Source of the DNA: Candidatus Methanoperedens sp.
Lineage (GTDB): Archaea; Halobacteriota; Methanosarcinia; Methanosarcinales; Methanoperedenaceae
DNA length: 38,691 nucleotides
Direction: 5' to 3'
Assembly: GCA_026552855.1 (NCBI GenBank)
Contig: JAPMTX010000151.1
Location: 1-38,691, forward strand
In this document: in pieces, positions 31,204 through 38,691 of the stretch
Numbering within the stretch: position 1 is the stretch's first letter
Layout: each line of letters starts with the position of its first letter
Position numbers and translations under genes: made by a program
The notes under the pieces: model-generated
Told to the model about the DNA's origin: nothing
What the model saw: the letters and a program-made list of their open reading frames with translations, nothing else
Databases searched by the model: none

Positions 31204-33681
31204 ATGTTAGATCAGGATACAAAAAGAAAAATCGATAACGCCCGCGATATCCTCGTGGGAAAAGTTCCAGACCCGAAGTCGCAGGTCGAGCAGATAACTA
31301 TCGCGCTCATCTACAAGTTCATGGACGACATGGATAAAGAATCGCAGGCGCTTGGCGGAAAAGCTGCATTTTTCACAGGGGAGTTCGAAAAATACACATG
31401 GTCGCGAATTTTTGACCCGCGCCTCGGAGGCTTCGAACTCATTGCGCTGTATGGCGAAGCTATTACAAAGATGAACCAGAACCAGAATATCCCGCAGCTT
31501 TTCAGGGATATTTTCAAGAACGCTTTTCTTCCATATCGCGACCCTGAAACTCTTAAAAGTTTTTTGAAAGAGATAAACGAGTTCAAATACGATCACAGCG
31601 AGAAGCTGGGGGACGCTTTTGAATATCTCCTGTCAGTGCTTGGCTCTCAGGGCGATGCAGGACAGTTCAGGACACCGCGCCATATTATTGATTTTATTGT
31701 TTCTGTCATTGACCCGAAGAAGAACGAATCGATCCTTGATCCAGCGTGCGGGACTGCGGGTTTCCTGATATCCTCTTTCAAGCATATCCAAAAGCAGAAT
31801 ACGAAGGAGAGAAAAGGGGACTGCCTGACAATGGATGAGAAAAAGAGGCTGATGAACAGCCTTGTCGGGTATGATATTTCCCCGGATATGGTGAGGCTCT
31901 CGCTTGTGAATATGTATCTTCACGGCTTCCAGACCCCGAAAATTTACGAATACGATACCCTCACGAGCGAGGAGAAATGGAACGAAACCTATGACGTAAT
32001 TCTTGCAAATCCTCCTTTCATGACCCCTAAAGGCGGCATCCGCCCCCATAAGCGTTTTTCAGTGCAGGCAAACAGGAGCGAAGTCCTGTTCGTGGATTAC
32101 ATCATGGAGCATATTTCCACAAACGGCAGGGCTGGCGTGATCGTGCCAGAGGGCATAATCTTCCAGTCTGCGAATGCCTATAAGGCGCTTCGCAAACTGC
32201 TTGTCGATACCCATCTTTTCGCCGTCGTTTCCCTCCCGTCCGGCGTTTTCCAGCCCTACGCAGGCGTGAAAACAAGCATCCTGCTGATGGACAGGACTCT
32301 TGCAAAGCGCGCGCCCGATATCCTTTTCGTGAAGATCGAGAGCGACGGCTTTGACCTTGGCGCGCAGAGGCGCCCGAACGGCAAGAGTGACCTCCCGGCG
32401 GCGCTTTCGGCTCTTTTGAAGTTCAGGAGGAGTTTGCATGAGGGAAAGGAGTGCGAGTTTAGCGAGGAGGAGAAGAGGCTTGCGCATCGGGTGGCGAGGG
32501 TGAGGATTGCTGAGGGCGGGGATTATAATCTGTCGGGGGAGAGGTATAAGGAAACGATTAAATCCAAAAGATCGGAATATGAATTGTTTGAAATCAATGA
32601 TATTTGTGAAGTGGTTCGTGGAAGTTCACCGAGACCAAAAGCTGACCCAAAATATTATGGTGGAACTGTTCCAAGATTAATGATTTCGGATGTAACAAGA
32701 GACGGTATGTATGTTACTCCTTTGACTGATTTTCTTACCACAGAAGGGGCTAAACTAAGCAGACCCATGAAAAAGGGTGAAGTTGTTGTGGCTGTAAGTG
32801 GGAATCCTGGGCTACCTGCGATTTTGAAAGTTGATGCATGTATTCATGACGGTTTTGTTGGGTTTAGAAATCTAAGTCCCAAAATATTACCTGAATTTTT
32901 ATATTTTTTTCTATTTCATCAAAAAGAGAGATCAAATTCTCAATCTGTAGGTGCTATATTTAAGAATTTAACAACAGATCAAATTAAGAAAATCAAAATC
33001 CCACTCCCGCCCCTGGCAGTCCAGCAGGAGATCGTGGCTGAGATTGAGGGCTGCCAGAAGGTCGTTGATGGGGGGCGGCAGGTGGTGGAGAATTATAAGC
33101 CGAAGATAAAGATGGATGAGAGGTGGGAGGTGGTTGAGCTGGGAGCTGTATTCAATAAAATCACTGATTCCATTAATCCTAAAGAAAATAATGGAAATGT
33201 CAAATATATCGGTCTTGAGAATATCAAATCAGGAACGGGTAATCTAAATGGTGATTTTAATAAAGAAATCTCAGATATTAAGAGTACAAAATTAATTTTT
33301 TTAATAAATGATATTCTATATGGCAAATTGCGACCAAATTTAAATAAAGTTTGGCTGGCCACATGTGCGGGAATTTGCTCTACTGATTTTTTATTATTAA
33401 GAGCTAAAAATAATAATGTAATTCCTAAATTCTATTCATTTATTCTGAGAGACAATGATTTTAATGCTCAAGTTTTGAAAGGAATTAAGGGAGCACAGTT
33501 GCCAAGAGTCGGGTTTGAGTATATTTCAAAGATAAAAGTCCCTCTCCCACCGATTTCTATACAGCAAGAGATAGTTTTACGAATTGAGGAGGAGCAAAAA
33601 CTGGTGGAGGCGAATAAAAAATTGATTGAAATATTTGAAGGAAAAATAGAAGCGAAGATTGAAGAGGTTTGGGGTGAATAA
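31204..33681 (+). CDS. hsdM: Type I HsdM-HsdS fusion (methylase plus specificity)
   Basis: The product has 825 residues. Residues 1-455 are an N6-adenine methylase with a helical N-domain, SAM motif DPACGTAGFL (179-188) and NPPF (269-272). Residues about 456-825 are a complete two-half HsdS: first target-recognition domain (about 460-595), central conserved repeat (IPLPPLAVQQEIVAEIEG), second recognition domain (about 640-775), distal repeat (VPLPPISIQQEIVLRIEE) and a helical tail. Fusing M and S fixes their ratio. The recognition domains are sharply more AT-rich than the methylase and central repeat, a sign of domain exchange. It would methylate and recognise a bipartite site and complete the HsdR complex. 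Confidence 0.93.
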   Translation: MLDQDTKRKIDNARDILVGKVPDPKSQVEQITIALIYKFMDDMDKESQALGGKAAFFTGEFEKYTWSRIFDPRLGGFELIALYGEAITKMNQNQNIPQLFRDIFKNAFLPYRDPETLKSFLKEINEFKYDHSEKLGDAFEYLLSVLGSQGDAGQFRTPRHIIDFIVSVIDPKKNESILDPACGTAGFLISSFKHIQKQNTKERKGDCLTMDEKKRLMNSLVGYDISPDMVRLSLVNMYLHGFQTPKIYEYDTLTSEEKWNETYDVILANPPFMTPKGGIRPHKRFSVQANRSEVLFVDYIMEHISTNGRAGVIVPEGIIFQSANAYKALRKLLVDTHLFAVVSLPSGVFQPYAGVKTSILLMDRTLAKRAPDILFVKIESDGFDLGAQRRPNGKSDLPAALSALLKFRRSLHEGKECEFSEEEKRLAHRVARVRIAEGGDYNLSGERYKETIKSKRSEYELFEINDICEVVRGSSPRPKADPKYYGGTVPRLMISDVTRDGMYVTPLTDFLTTEGAKLSRPMKKGEVVVAVSGNPGLPAILKVDACIHDGFVGFRNLSPKILPEFLYFFLFHQKERSNSQSVGAIFKNLTTDQIKKIKIPLPPLAVQQEIVAEIEGCQKVVDGGRQVVENYKPKIKMDERWEVVELGAVFNKITDSINPKENNGNVKYIGLENIKSGTGNLNGDFNKEISDIKSTKLIFLINDILYGKLRPNLNKVWLATCAGICSTDFLLLRAKNNNVIPKFYSFILRDNDFNAQVLKGIKGAQLPRVGFEYISKIKVPLPPISIQQEIVLRIEEEQKLVEANKKLIEIFEGKIEAKIEEVWGE

Positions 33682-33747
33682 AATTATTAATGAAGATGAA
33701 TTAGGTGAGATACTGCTTTATTGTTTTCTTGAAATTTAAGAGAGATT

Positions 33748-36700
33748 ATGGGAGTAATATTTGAACAATTTCATTCAATAAATTATGAAAATGAAGCTGA
33801 TGTTAGTCAAAACTTTGTTATAACTCTTTTGACTAAATATCTGGGTTTTTCATTAGAGGATATTAAACCTGAAAGAGATTTCCCAGCAAGGGATATTTTT
33901 TACGGTAGAAAGAAAATAAACTCAAAGGATTTTCCTAAGAGTCAACGTCCAGATTATGTCATTTGTATTAACGATATTTCAAATCCAAAATTTGTCGTGG
34001 AGAGCAAAGCTCCTAGTGAAGAATTGGAAAAACATTTGCCGCAAATGCAATCTTACTCTTTGGGTGTTGGCGTAAATTTATTAGTTATAACAAATGGGGT
34101 TAGCTTAAGAATTTATGATGTAAACAATTTAATATTTAAAGCAAATAATATTGAGGATTTAGATTTAAACTTTGATATAGTTAAGAAAATACTTTGTAAA
34201 GAAGTTCAAGCCTGTTCTTCCCCTCTAGAAATAATAAAAAGTATTGATATCGACAAAGCTTTAGGTAAATCGTCTATACAACTTATCGAGGAAGAAAAAA
34301 GAAAGCTACAACTAAAAATTTCTGATTTTCAAGAATATCTCAAAAATGTTAAAGAGCAATTTCAAGACTGGCAAATCCCAAGGGAATTCCAAGCTTTTTC
34401 TTTAAAAATAGAACAATATCCACCCGATAGATTGCATAGGTTTAAGATATACAAAATGTCGAAAATTAGTTTAGGGGAGGAAAAAAGTTATACTTTCGCT
34501 GAAATAGAGCAGAAGTTTAATACCCCCATTAAAATTTTTATTGGCCCATCAGGTATTGGCAAAACAACGCTACTTAAATATATTGCATATCTAAAAGCAA
34601 GTGATTGCTTAAATCTCCATAATGTTGAGATTCCAATATATATTCCATTGAGAAATTTCGGCCATAATTTAGGTTTGGAGAATCTAATCATCAAATCACT
34701 GGGAAAAAGAGGCTTTAACACCTCATCACAGGATTTGCAAAAGCTCTTACAAAAGAACACTTTTATTTTTTTGTTAGATGCATTTGATGAGGTTCAAGAG
34801 AAATACTTGGAGGATGCAAAAAGAGAGATCGAAGAATTTACAGGCATAAATACCAATAAAATTATCATTACATCACGGGAAACAAGATTGATAGATTTAC
34901 CCTCATCTTCACGATTTCTTGTAAATCCGCTAGAACAAAATGAGATTGAGAATCTTCTCGAACAATATCTTGGTAATGAACGATTTAAATTTTTGCATGA
35001 AATAAAAAGGAAGGGCTTAGTTGATGAGTCGAAAAATACCTTATTACTTACATTGATGATACTAATCTATAAAGAAGATCAAATACTTCCGATTTCAAGG
35101 ACAAAAATTGTTGGGAAAGTTGTTGAGAAAATAAAAGAGTGGGAGGAAAGTAAGGGCAAAAGACTCACAAATGGATTAAGTTGGGGAATTAAAGAGAAGA
35201 TACTTAGTGAGCTGGCTTTTAAAATTGTCGAGGCTCAAGAAAACCTAACGTTATCTGAAAAACAATTTGATAGCGTGCTGATACCATTACTTGAATGCTT
35301 AGAGGAGAAAAGGGAAATTCCCCAAGGTATAGATAAACATCGGGTTATAGAGGATTTAGCTCTAACTGGAATTGTTGGTTATGATGATGATGCGGTTTCT
35401 TTTTGGCATAGGGCGTTTCTTAATTACTTTGCCTCTAAAACCCTTGCGGATAAATATGTTGAATCTCCAAAAATCCTAGAAGAAATTAAGAATAAAGTTG
35501 CTTGGGAGCCTATTATTGTCGGCTCAGTAGAACATTTATATGATTCAACGAAATTCATAGAAACTCTCAGAGACACAAATCTATTTTTAGCTTCTGCCTG
35601 TCTTGGGGAGGCTAAAAAAATTAGTGAACATACTATTAAGGATATAGTATCGCAACTCTCAATAAAATGTTTCTCTCCTATTAACGAAATAAGATTAAGA
35701 GCAATTTGGTTTCTCAAGCGGATAAATCCAACATATACCATAGACGTATTTTTTGGCTTTTTGGAAAATAATCCATATCCTGATATTCGAAAAATTGCGA
35801 TAGAAGAGGCTGCTAAAGAAAAATCTAGTAGAGCAAGAATGGCTGTCTATAAATTGATAGATTGGGATGAAAGGGGAGGTATTTTTCTTGGAAGTACTCA
35901 AGGGAGCATTGCTAAGGCGCTATCAAATTTTGATGTAGATGATCAATTAAAAATAATTAAAATATGGAGAACAAAACCAGATATTTTCACCAGTGAAGAT
36001 TGCGAAGAAGCTATACGAAATATTATTAGAGAAGGAGGACTGACCGAAAGGGTTAAAGAAGCATTATTAGACTTCTATCTTGAAAAAGAAGAAGGTGACA
36101 TCCATAAACACCATAAAGATCGAGGACTAGCCGACATTTTGATAGAAATTAGTGATGAGAAAATCGTACCTAAACTAATAGAAAGTTTTGAAGTCAAAAA
36201 TTCTGATAGCCTTGATGGGATGAGAACAGAAGATATTCTTGCTAGTTATAAATTAGAAAATGTAATAGAACAGCTTTCATCCAAAGCATTAGATCAAAAA
36301 ATTGGCGATAAAATTAGAGAAGGATGTTCGGGTGCATTAAGTAAATCAAAAGGAATGGTTCCACTATCTATCTTTGAGAAACTTCTTGAAGATAAAAATC
36401 CACGAGTTCGCAGAAATGCCATTAAAAGTCTAGATAGATTCCCTACTTCCGAAGTCAAGGATTTATTACTCATATACGTGAACGATAAGGACGGTAGGGC
36501 GCAGTATGAAGCCATTAAAGTTTTAGGAGATAAAGGCTTGCTCGTAGAATTAGCGGATAAAAACAAATTTCCTAAAAGATTTTACGATATAAGTGTGGAG
36601 GTGCTTTTAGAACAGACAAGAAAATACAAACTTCGAGAAATGTTGCCTATTCTCGATTGGTTGAAAGATAAAGTTCGTAACGATGATAGAAAGAAGATTG

Positions 36701-37314
36701 ATGTTGCCCATGCTTATAGCATAATTGGGGAGAAAGAAAAGGCAAAGAAGATTATCGAAAGCTTCTTCCACGAGAATGAATTAGTGGTAAGCGAATACGG
36801 TCTTGCAGACTTAGCAGAAATATCTCCTGTCTTTGATCCACCATATTCTTTGAGAATTATAAAAGAAGTTTTAAAATCTATAAATAAATTGAGCGATAAA
36901 AGTAGCTTTTGGGTAGATAAATGCATTGAATCTCTTGAAAGAATTGGCAATATAGAAGCACTTGATCTGCTAAAAGAATTAGCCACAGGGTATGCTGCCA
37001 AAAGAGAACTGTTACTCATAGAAAGATCATTAAGAGCAATTAATAGTTTAGCCACAAATAAAGATGAGGAGTGGTATATTAACTTCATAAAAAGAAACTC
37101 TCATCTTGAAAGGTCTGATTTAAGGAGAGCAATAGAAGGATTGGGAATAGTTGGTTCAGAGAAATCAATTCCAGTTATAAAGGAAATAGCCGCTTTGCAT
37201 AAGAAGGAGGAATATATTATAGCTATTTGTTTTTTAAGCATAGAAAATATCTATAGAAATTCAGGTATATTAATAGAAATTACGGAAAAAGAGGTTTTAA
37301 ATGAAAATAACTAA
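33748..37314 (+). CDS. PD-(D/E)xK nuclease - NACHT - HEAT repeat protein (STAND-type defence)
   Basis: The product has 1188 residues. Residues about 1-150 form an HSDR_N-like nuclease (D69, E85-S-K87, QMQSYS, LLVITNG). A linker follows, then a NACHT ATPase: Walker A GPSGIGKT (266-273), Walker B FIFLLDAFDE (D344, D347-E348), and a sensor ITSRE. A helical region ends at about residue 620. The remainder is HEAT-like helical repeats (for example LEDKNPRVRRNAIKSLDRFP). This is the effector-NTPase-sensor layout of STAND/Avs anti-phage proteins, which oligomerise on sensing phage protein and cut DNA. It is one gene behind HsdMS, and very AT-rich. The target is unknown. Confidence 0.85.
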   Translation: MGVIFEQFHSINYENEADVSQNFVITLLTKYLGFSLEDIKPERDFPARDIFYGRKKINSKDFPKSQRPDYVICINDISNPKFVVESKAPSEELEKHLPQMQSYSLGVGVNLLVITNGVSLRIYDVNNLIFKANNIEDLDLNFDIVKKILCKEVQACSSPLEIIKSIDIDKALGKSSIQLIEEEKRKLQLKISDFQEYLKNVKEQFQDWQIPREFQAFSLKIEQYPPDRLHRFKIYKMSKISLGEEKSYTFAEIEQKFNTPIKIFIGPSGIGKTTLLKYIAYLKASDCLNLHNVEIPIYIPLRNFGHNLGLENLIIKSLGKRGFNTSSQDLQKLLQKNTFIFLLDAFDEVQEKYLEDAKREIEEFTGINTNKIIITSRETRLIDLPSSSRFLVNPLEQNEIENLLEQYLGNERFKFLHEIKRKGLVDESKNTLLLTLMILIYKEDQILPISRTKIVGKVVEKIKEWEESKGKRLTNGLSWGIKEKILSELAFKIVEAQENLTLSEKQFDSVLIPLLECLEEKREIPQGIDKHRVIEDLALTGIVGYDDDAVSFWHRAFLNYFASKTLADKYVESPKILEEIKNKVAWEPIIVGSVEHLYDSTKFIETLRDTNLFLASACLGEAKKISEHTIKDIVSQLSIKCFSPINEIRLRAIWFLKRINPTYTIDVFFGFLENNPYPDIRKIAIEEAAKEKSSRARMAVYKLIDWDERGGIFLGSTQGSIAKALSNFDVDDQLKIIKIWRTKPDIFTSEDCEEAIRNIIREGGLTERVKEALLDFYLEKEEGDIHKHHKDRGLADILIEISDEKIVPKLIESFEVKNSDSLDGMRTEDILASYKLENVIEQLSSKALDQKIGDKIREGCSGALSKSKGMVPLSIFEKLLEDKNPRVRRNAIKSLDRFPTSEVKDLLLIYVNDKDGRAQYEAIKVLGDKGLLVELADKNKFPKRFYDISVEVLLEQTRKYKLREMLPILDWLKDKVRNDDRKKIDVAHAYSIIGEKEKAKKIIESFFHENELVVSEYGLADLAEISPVFDPPYSLRIIKEVLKSINKLSDKSSFWVDKCIESLERIGNIEALDLLKELATGYAAKRELLLIERSLRAINSLATNKDEEWYINFIKRNSHLERSDLRRAIEGLGIVGSEKSIPVIKEIAALHKKEEYIIAICFLSIENIYRNSGILIEITEKEVLNENN

Positions 37315-37444
37315 ACCCCTCCCCCTCTATCAAAAGCCCTCCACCCATACTGAAGAGGGGCAAAAGCTGGTCGAGGTAAATAAGAAACTGATCGAGATTT
37401 TCGATGGAAAGACGAAGGCGAAGATTGCGGAGGTATGGGACTAG
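37301..37444 (+). pseudogene. Relic HsdS C-terminal tail (copy 1)
   Basis: The frame from 37301 ends EEGQKLVEVNKKLIEIF, then DGKTKAKIAEVW. It closely matches the tail of the intact HsdMS (EEEQKLVEANKKLIEIF, EGKIEAKIEEVW), preceded by KPLPL reminiscent of the conserved PLPP block. Codons are GC-richer than the intact copy, so it is a relic of another hsdS allele, not a recent duplicate. It overlaps the last 14 bp of the NACHT gene. A 47-residue peptide could still be made. Confidence 0.75.
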
Positions 37445-37472
37445 TTCTATACGATGATATTATGTGATGAAT

Positions 37473-37483
37473 CTATAAAAATA
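37473..37483 (+). promoter_or_regulatory. TATA box of the toxin-antitoxin pair
   Basis: TCTATAAAAAT is centred about 25 bp upstream of the ATG at 37502, so the transcript would be leaderless. This favours 37502 over the upstream ATGs at 37454 and 37463 and gives the pair its own promoter, independent of the hsd genes. Confidence 0.5.
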
Positions 37484-37501
37484 AACTGCGTGGTAGAAAA
37501 C

Positions 37502-37780
37502 ATGAGCACACTAACGAAAATTTCTTCAATCCTAAACATAAACCAGGAGAAATTAGAGAAAGAGAGTTTAAGAACATACCTGCATATCAGGTTAAGGCGA
37601 TGCGAGTCAGAAATATTCAATATTGCGAAGAAGTATGGAATTCTCTCAATAGAAGAATTTGAAGACCGATATAAAAAGGGAGAAATTGAAGAAGAGGGAA
37701 CATGGGAAGATTTCTTCAAGTTAGACCATCTTGAGGCAGAAAAAGCATCTCTAAAAAAAGCATTAGAGGCAGTCCAGTGA
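37502..37780 (+). CDS. Small acidic/helical protein, putative antitoxin of TumE-like toxin
   Basis: The product has 92 residues when started at 37502. It is helical and highly charged, with an internal segment RTYLHIRLRRCESEIFNIAKK and an acidic EEFEDRYKKGEIEEE stretch. I do not recognise a named domain. Its stop overlaps the start of the TumE-like gene (GTGA), the usual order for such pairs, so an antitoxin (TumA-like) role is inferred from position. It lies between two hsdS-tail relics. Confidence 0.6.
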   Translation: MSTLTKISSILNINQEKLEKESLRTYLHIRLRRCESEIFNIAKKYGILSIEEFEDRYKKGEIEEEGTWEDFFKLDHLEAEKASLKKALEAVQ

Positions 37781-38136
37781 ATATTAACAAAAGACTATCT
37801 CAAATTGCTGAGATCGAATTCTCAGATATTGTTGAAATGGCAGAGGAATCTGAAGACAAACTGAGGATATATTTGATCGATGAAAGTTTTATTGATGTGT
37901 GGTTTTCAAGAAAGATGGAGGGGCGGTATGCGTATCATTGGGAACGAGGGCATATTGATGGGAAAATTTACAGACATGACAATATCCCTCATAAAAGATG
38001 GGAATATGTTAAAACTTTTCCAAAGCATTTCCATAATGGACATGAAAACGAAGTTGGTGAGAGTTTTATCAGTGATGAACCTGCCGAAGCAATCAAGGAA
38101 GTATTGGAATTTGTAAGAAAGAGCATTAACTCTTAA
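37777..38136 (+). CDS. TumE/DUF6516-like toxin
   Basis: The product has 119 residues from a GTG overlapping the previous stop. The core YAYHWERGHIDGKIYRHDN, then PHKRWEYVKTFPKHFHNG, matches the pattern I associate with the TumE (DUF6516) toxin family: an early 'IDVWFS' strand, YHW, R-x-DN and a His cluster. Its mode of action is not established here. The stop codon lies in the first codons of the second hsdS-tail relic, as if the gene had been joined onto it. Confidence 0.7.
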   Translation: MNINKRLSQIAEIEFSDIVEMAEESEDKLRIYLIDESFIDVWFSRKMEGRYAYHWERGHIDGKIYRHDNIPHKRWEYVKTFPKHFHNGHENEVGESFISDEPAEAIKEVLEFVRKSINS

Positions 38137-38188
38137 TCGAGCTTTTCGAGGGAAAGATAAGGCGAAAATTGCAGAGATATGGAGCTAA
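38133..38188 (+). pseudogene. Relic HsdS C-terminal tail (copy 2, frameshifted)
   Basis: The DNA aligns with the first relic base for base except for a one-base deletion after GGAAAGA. The upstream part reads LIELFEGK in one frame and the downstream part reads GKDKAKIAEIWS-stop in another. It is clearly a decayed hsdS end. It starts at the TumE stop codon. Confidence 0.7.
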
Positions 38189-38213
38189 TAGATGGAAGAG
38201 AAGATTAACGAAA

Positions 38214-38247
38214 ATCCGTGCGTATCCGTCCAATCCGTGTCATCCGT
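38214..38247. repeat. ATCCGT repeats, 9-10 bp period
   Basis: Four ATCCGT units at 38214, 38224, 38233 and 38242 (extended ATCCGTGT) lie just ahead of the GxxExxY gene. Like the CGCAGAT units at 30968, this looks like a widespread dispersed repeat. The 38189-38271 stretch holds no other clear feature. Confidence 0.6.
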
Positions 38248-38271
38248 GTTCCATGCTGAGGATGATACCAG

Positions 38272-38601
38272 ATGCTTTACGCTGAAATAACCGACAAAAT
38301 CATCAGTTCTTTTTACAAAGTCTATAACACACTGGGCTATGGCTTTCTGGAAAAGGTTTATGAAAATGCCCTCGTCATAGAATTAAAACGGGCAGGGCTC
38401 AAGGTTTTGCAGCAACAAAATATCAAGGCTTATTATGAAAACCAGGTGGTAGGGGATTATTTCGCCGACATCATTGTAAACGACCAGGTAATCATGGAAA
38501 TCAAAGCTGCTGAGGGTTTTAGAGAAGAAAATAGGGCTCAGTTAATCAATTATCTCAAAGCCACAGATAAAGCCTTACCTCCCATACTTTTAGGCACATA
38601 A
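38272..38601 (+). CDS. GxxExxY protein, C-terminally shortened
   Basis: The product has 109 residues. The family signature is present as YNTLGYGFLEKVYENALVIELK, with GDYFADIIVNDQVIMEIKA as the PD-(D/E)xK-like core (D-x(n)-ExK). The family usually ends with a 'glLiNFg...' strand and about 15 more residues. Here the reading frame ends early with PPILLGT, so it is truncated or frameshifted. Function is unknown; such proteins are common beside dispersed repeats. GAGGATGA precedes the ATG. Confidence 0.8.
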   Translation: MLYAEITDKIISSFYKVYNTLGYGFLEKVYENALVIELKRAGLKVLQQQNIKAYYENQVVGDYFADIIVNDQVIMEIKAAEGFREENRAQLINYLKATDKALPPILLGT

Positions 38602-38691
38602 GCCCATACAGTCTAAAATATCTTTTTGTTTTTTCGTGAGTTCCGATACTATTGTTTCCCCATTAGTCAAATCGATCTTCTTAATTTTCTC
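38590..38691 (-). CDS. Partial ORF entering from the right edge, possibly a transposase end
   Basis: The last 33 codons of a minus-strand frame read from the edge to TAA at 38590-38592. They contain IDLTNGETIVSEL, then TKKQKDILDCMGL. The frame overlaps the GxxExxY 3' end by 12 bp. The 'LTxGETxVSxLTxxQKxIL' style recalls some transposase C-termini, but I cannot name a family. An insertion here could explain the shortened GxxExxY protein. Confidence 0.35.
   Translation of the reverse strand, partial: EKIKKIDLTNGETIVSELTKKQKDILDCMGLCA

Noticed and set aside
1-38691. tRNA, rRNA or CRISPR arrays
   Set aside because: I scanned the intergenic regions by eye for T-arm (GTTCRA) contexts, cloverleaf ends and regular repeat-spacer patterns and found none convincing.

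Overview
The window looks like a chromosome segment of a methane-cycling euryarchaeon. The best guess is the anaerobic methanotroph lineage 'Ca. Methanoperedens' (ANME-2d), inferred from gene content only. Archaeal markers are the DP2 DNA polymerase, glycerol-1-phosphate dehydrogenase, an F420-dependent NADP reductase, NcsA-type tRNA thiolation, UPF0179, a DUF63 protein, archaeal GltX, TATA-box promoters and several apparently leaderless starts. A class III polyhydroxyalkanoate (PHA) operon together with a CxxCH secreted protein fits Methanoperedens better than an ordinary methanogen.

Region 1 (1-4055) is AT-rich and accessory. Five closely spaced minus-strand genes encode a secreted precursor with a 68-residue, 14-cysteine C-terminus (laid out like a halocin C8 precursor), two LolA-like lipoproteins and two small membrane proteins. 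A membrane-anchored winged-helix regulator is divergent from them. A perfect 14-bp-arm inverted repeat lies exactly between the two divergent TATA boxes. I read this as a candidate archaeocin production/immunity island.

Region 2 (4135-10097) holds gltX, ncsA, a CxxCH protein with Pro-Thr and His-Asp repeats, an ArsR-like regulator, a Pro-rich secreted protein and two CBS-pair proteins.

Region 3 (10281-16533) is a seven-gene PHA operon: a four-repeat PhaE/phasin-like protein, phaE, phaC, an SDR reductase, thiolase, a second SDR reductase with an unusual insertion, and npdG. The npdG gene seems to start at a CTG overlapping the upstream stop codon. Together these genes would carry reducing power from F420H2 through NADPH into 3-hydroxybutyryl-CoA and polymer.

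Region 4 (16597-27317) contains a compact OLD/PARIS-like ATPase plus Toprim-like pair, SpoIIM and DUF63 membrane proteins, egsA, UPF0179, a small zinc-ribbon-like protein, hisD, and polC (DP2). PolC is interrupted by a 446-residue LAGLIDADG intein that ends in Gln.

Region 5 (27457-38691) is an AT-rich defence island. It holds HsdR, a HEPN/MNT pair, a MITE-like nested palindrome, an HsdM-HsdS fusion with two AT-rich target-recognition domains, and a nuclease-NACHT-HEAT protein. It continues with two relic HsdS tails bracketing a TumE-type toxin-antitoxin pair, a GxxExxY protein, and a partial minus-strand ORF at the edge. The repeated hsdS-tail relics suggest that defence modules were swapped in behind the specificity gene. 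I found no tRNA, rRNA or CRISPR array.
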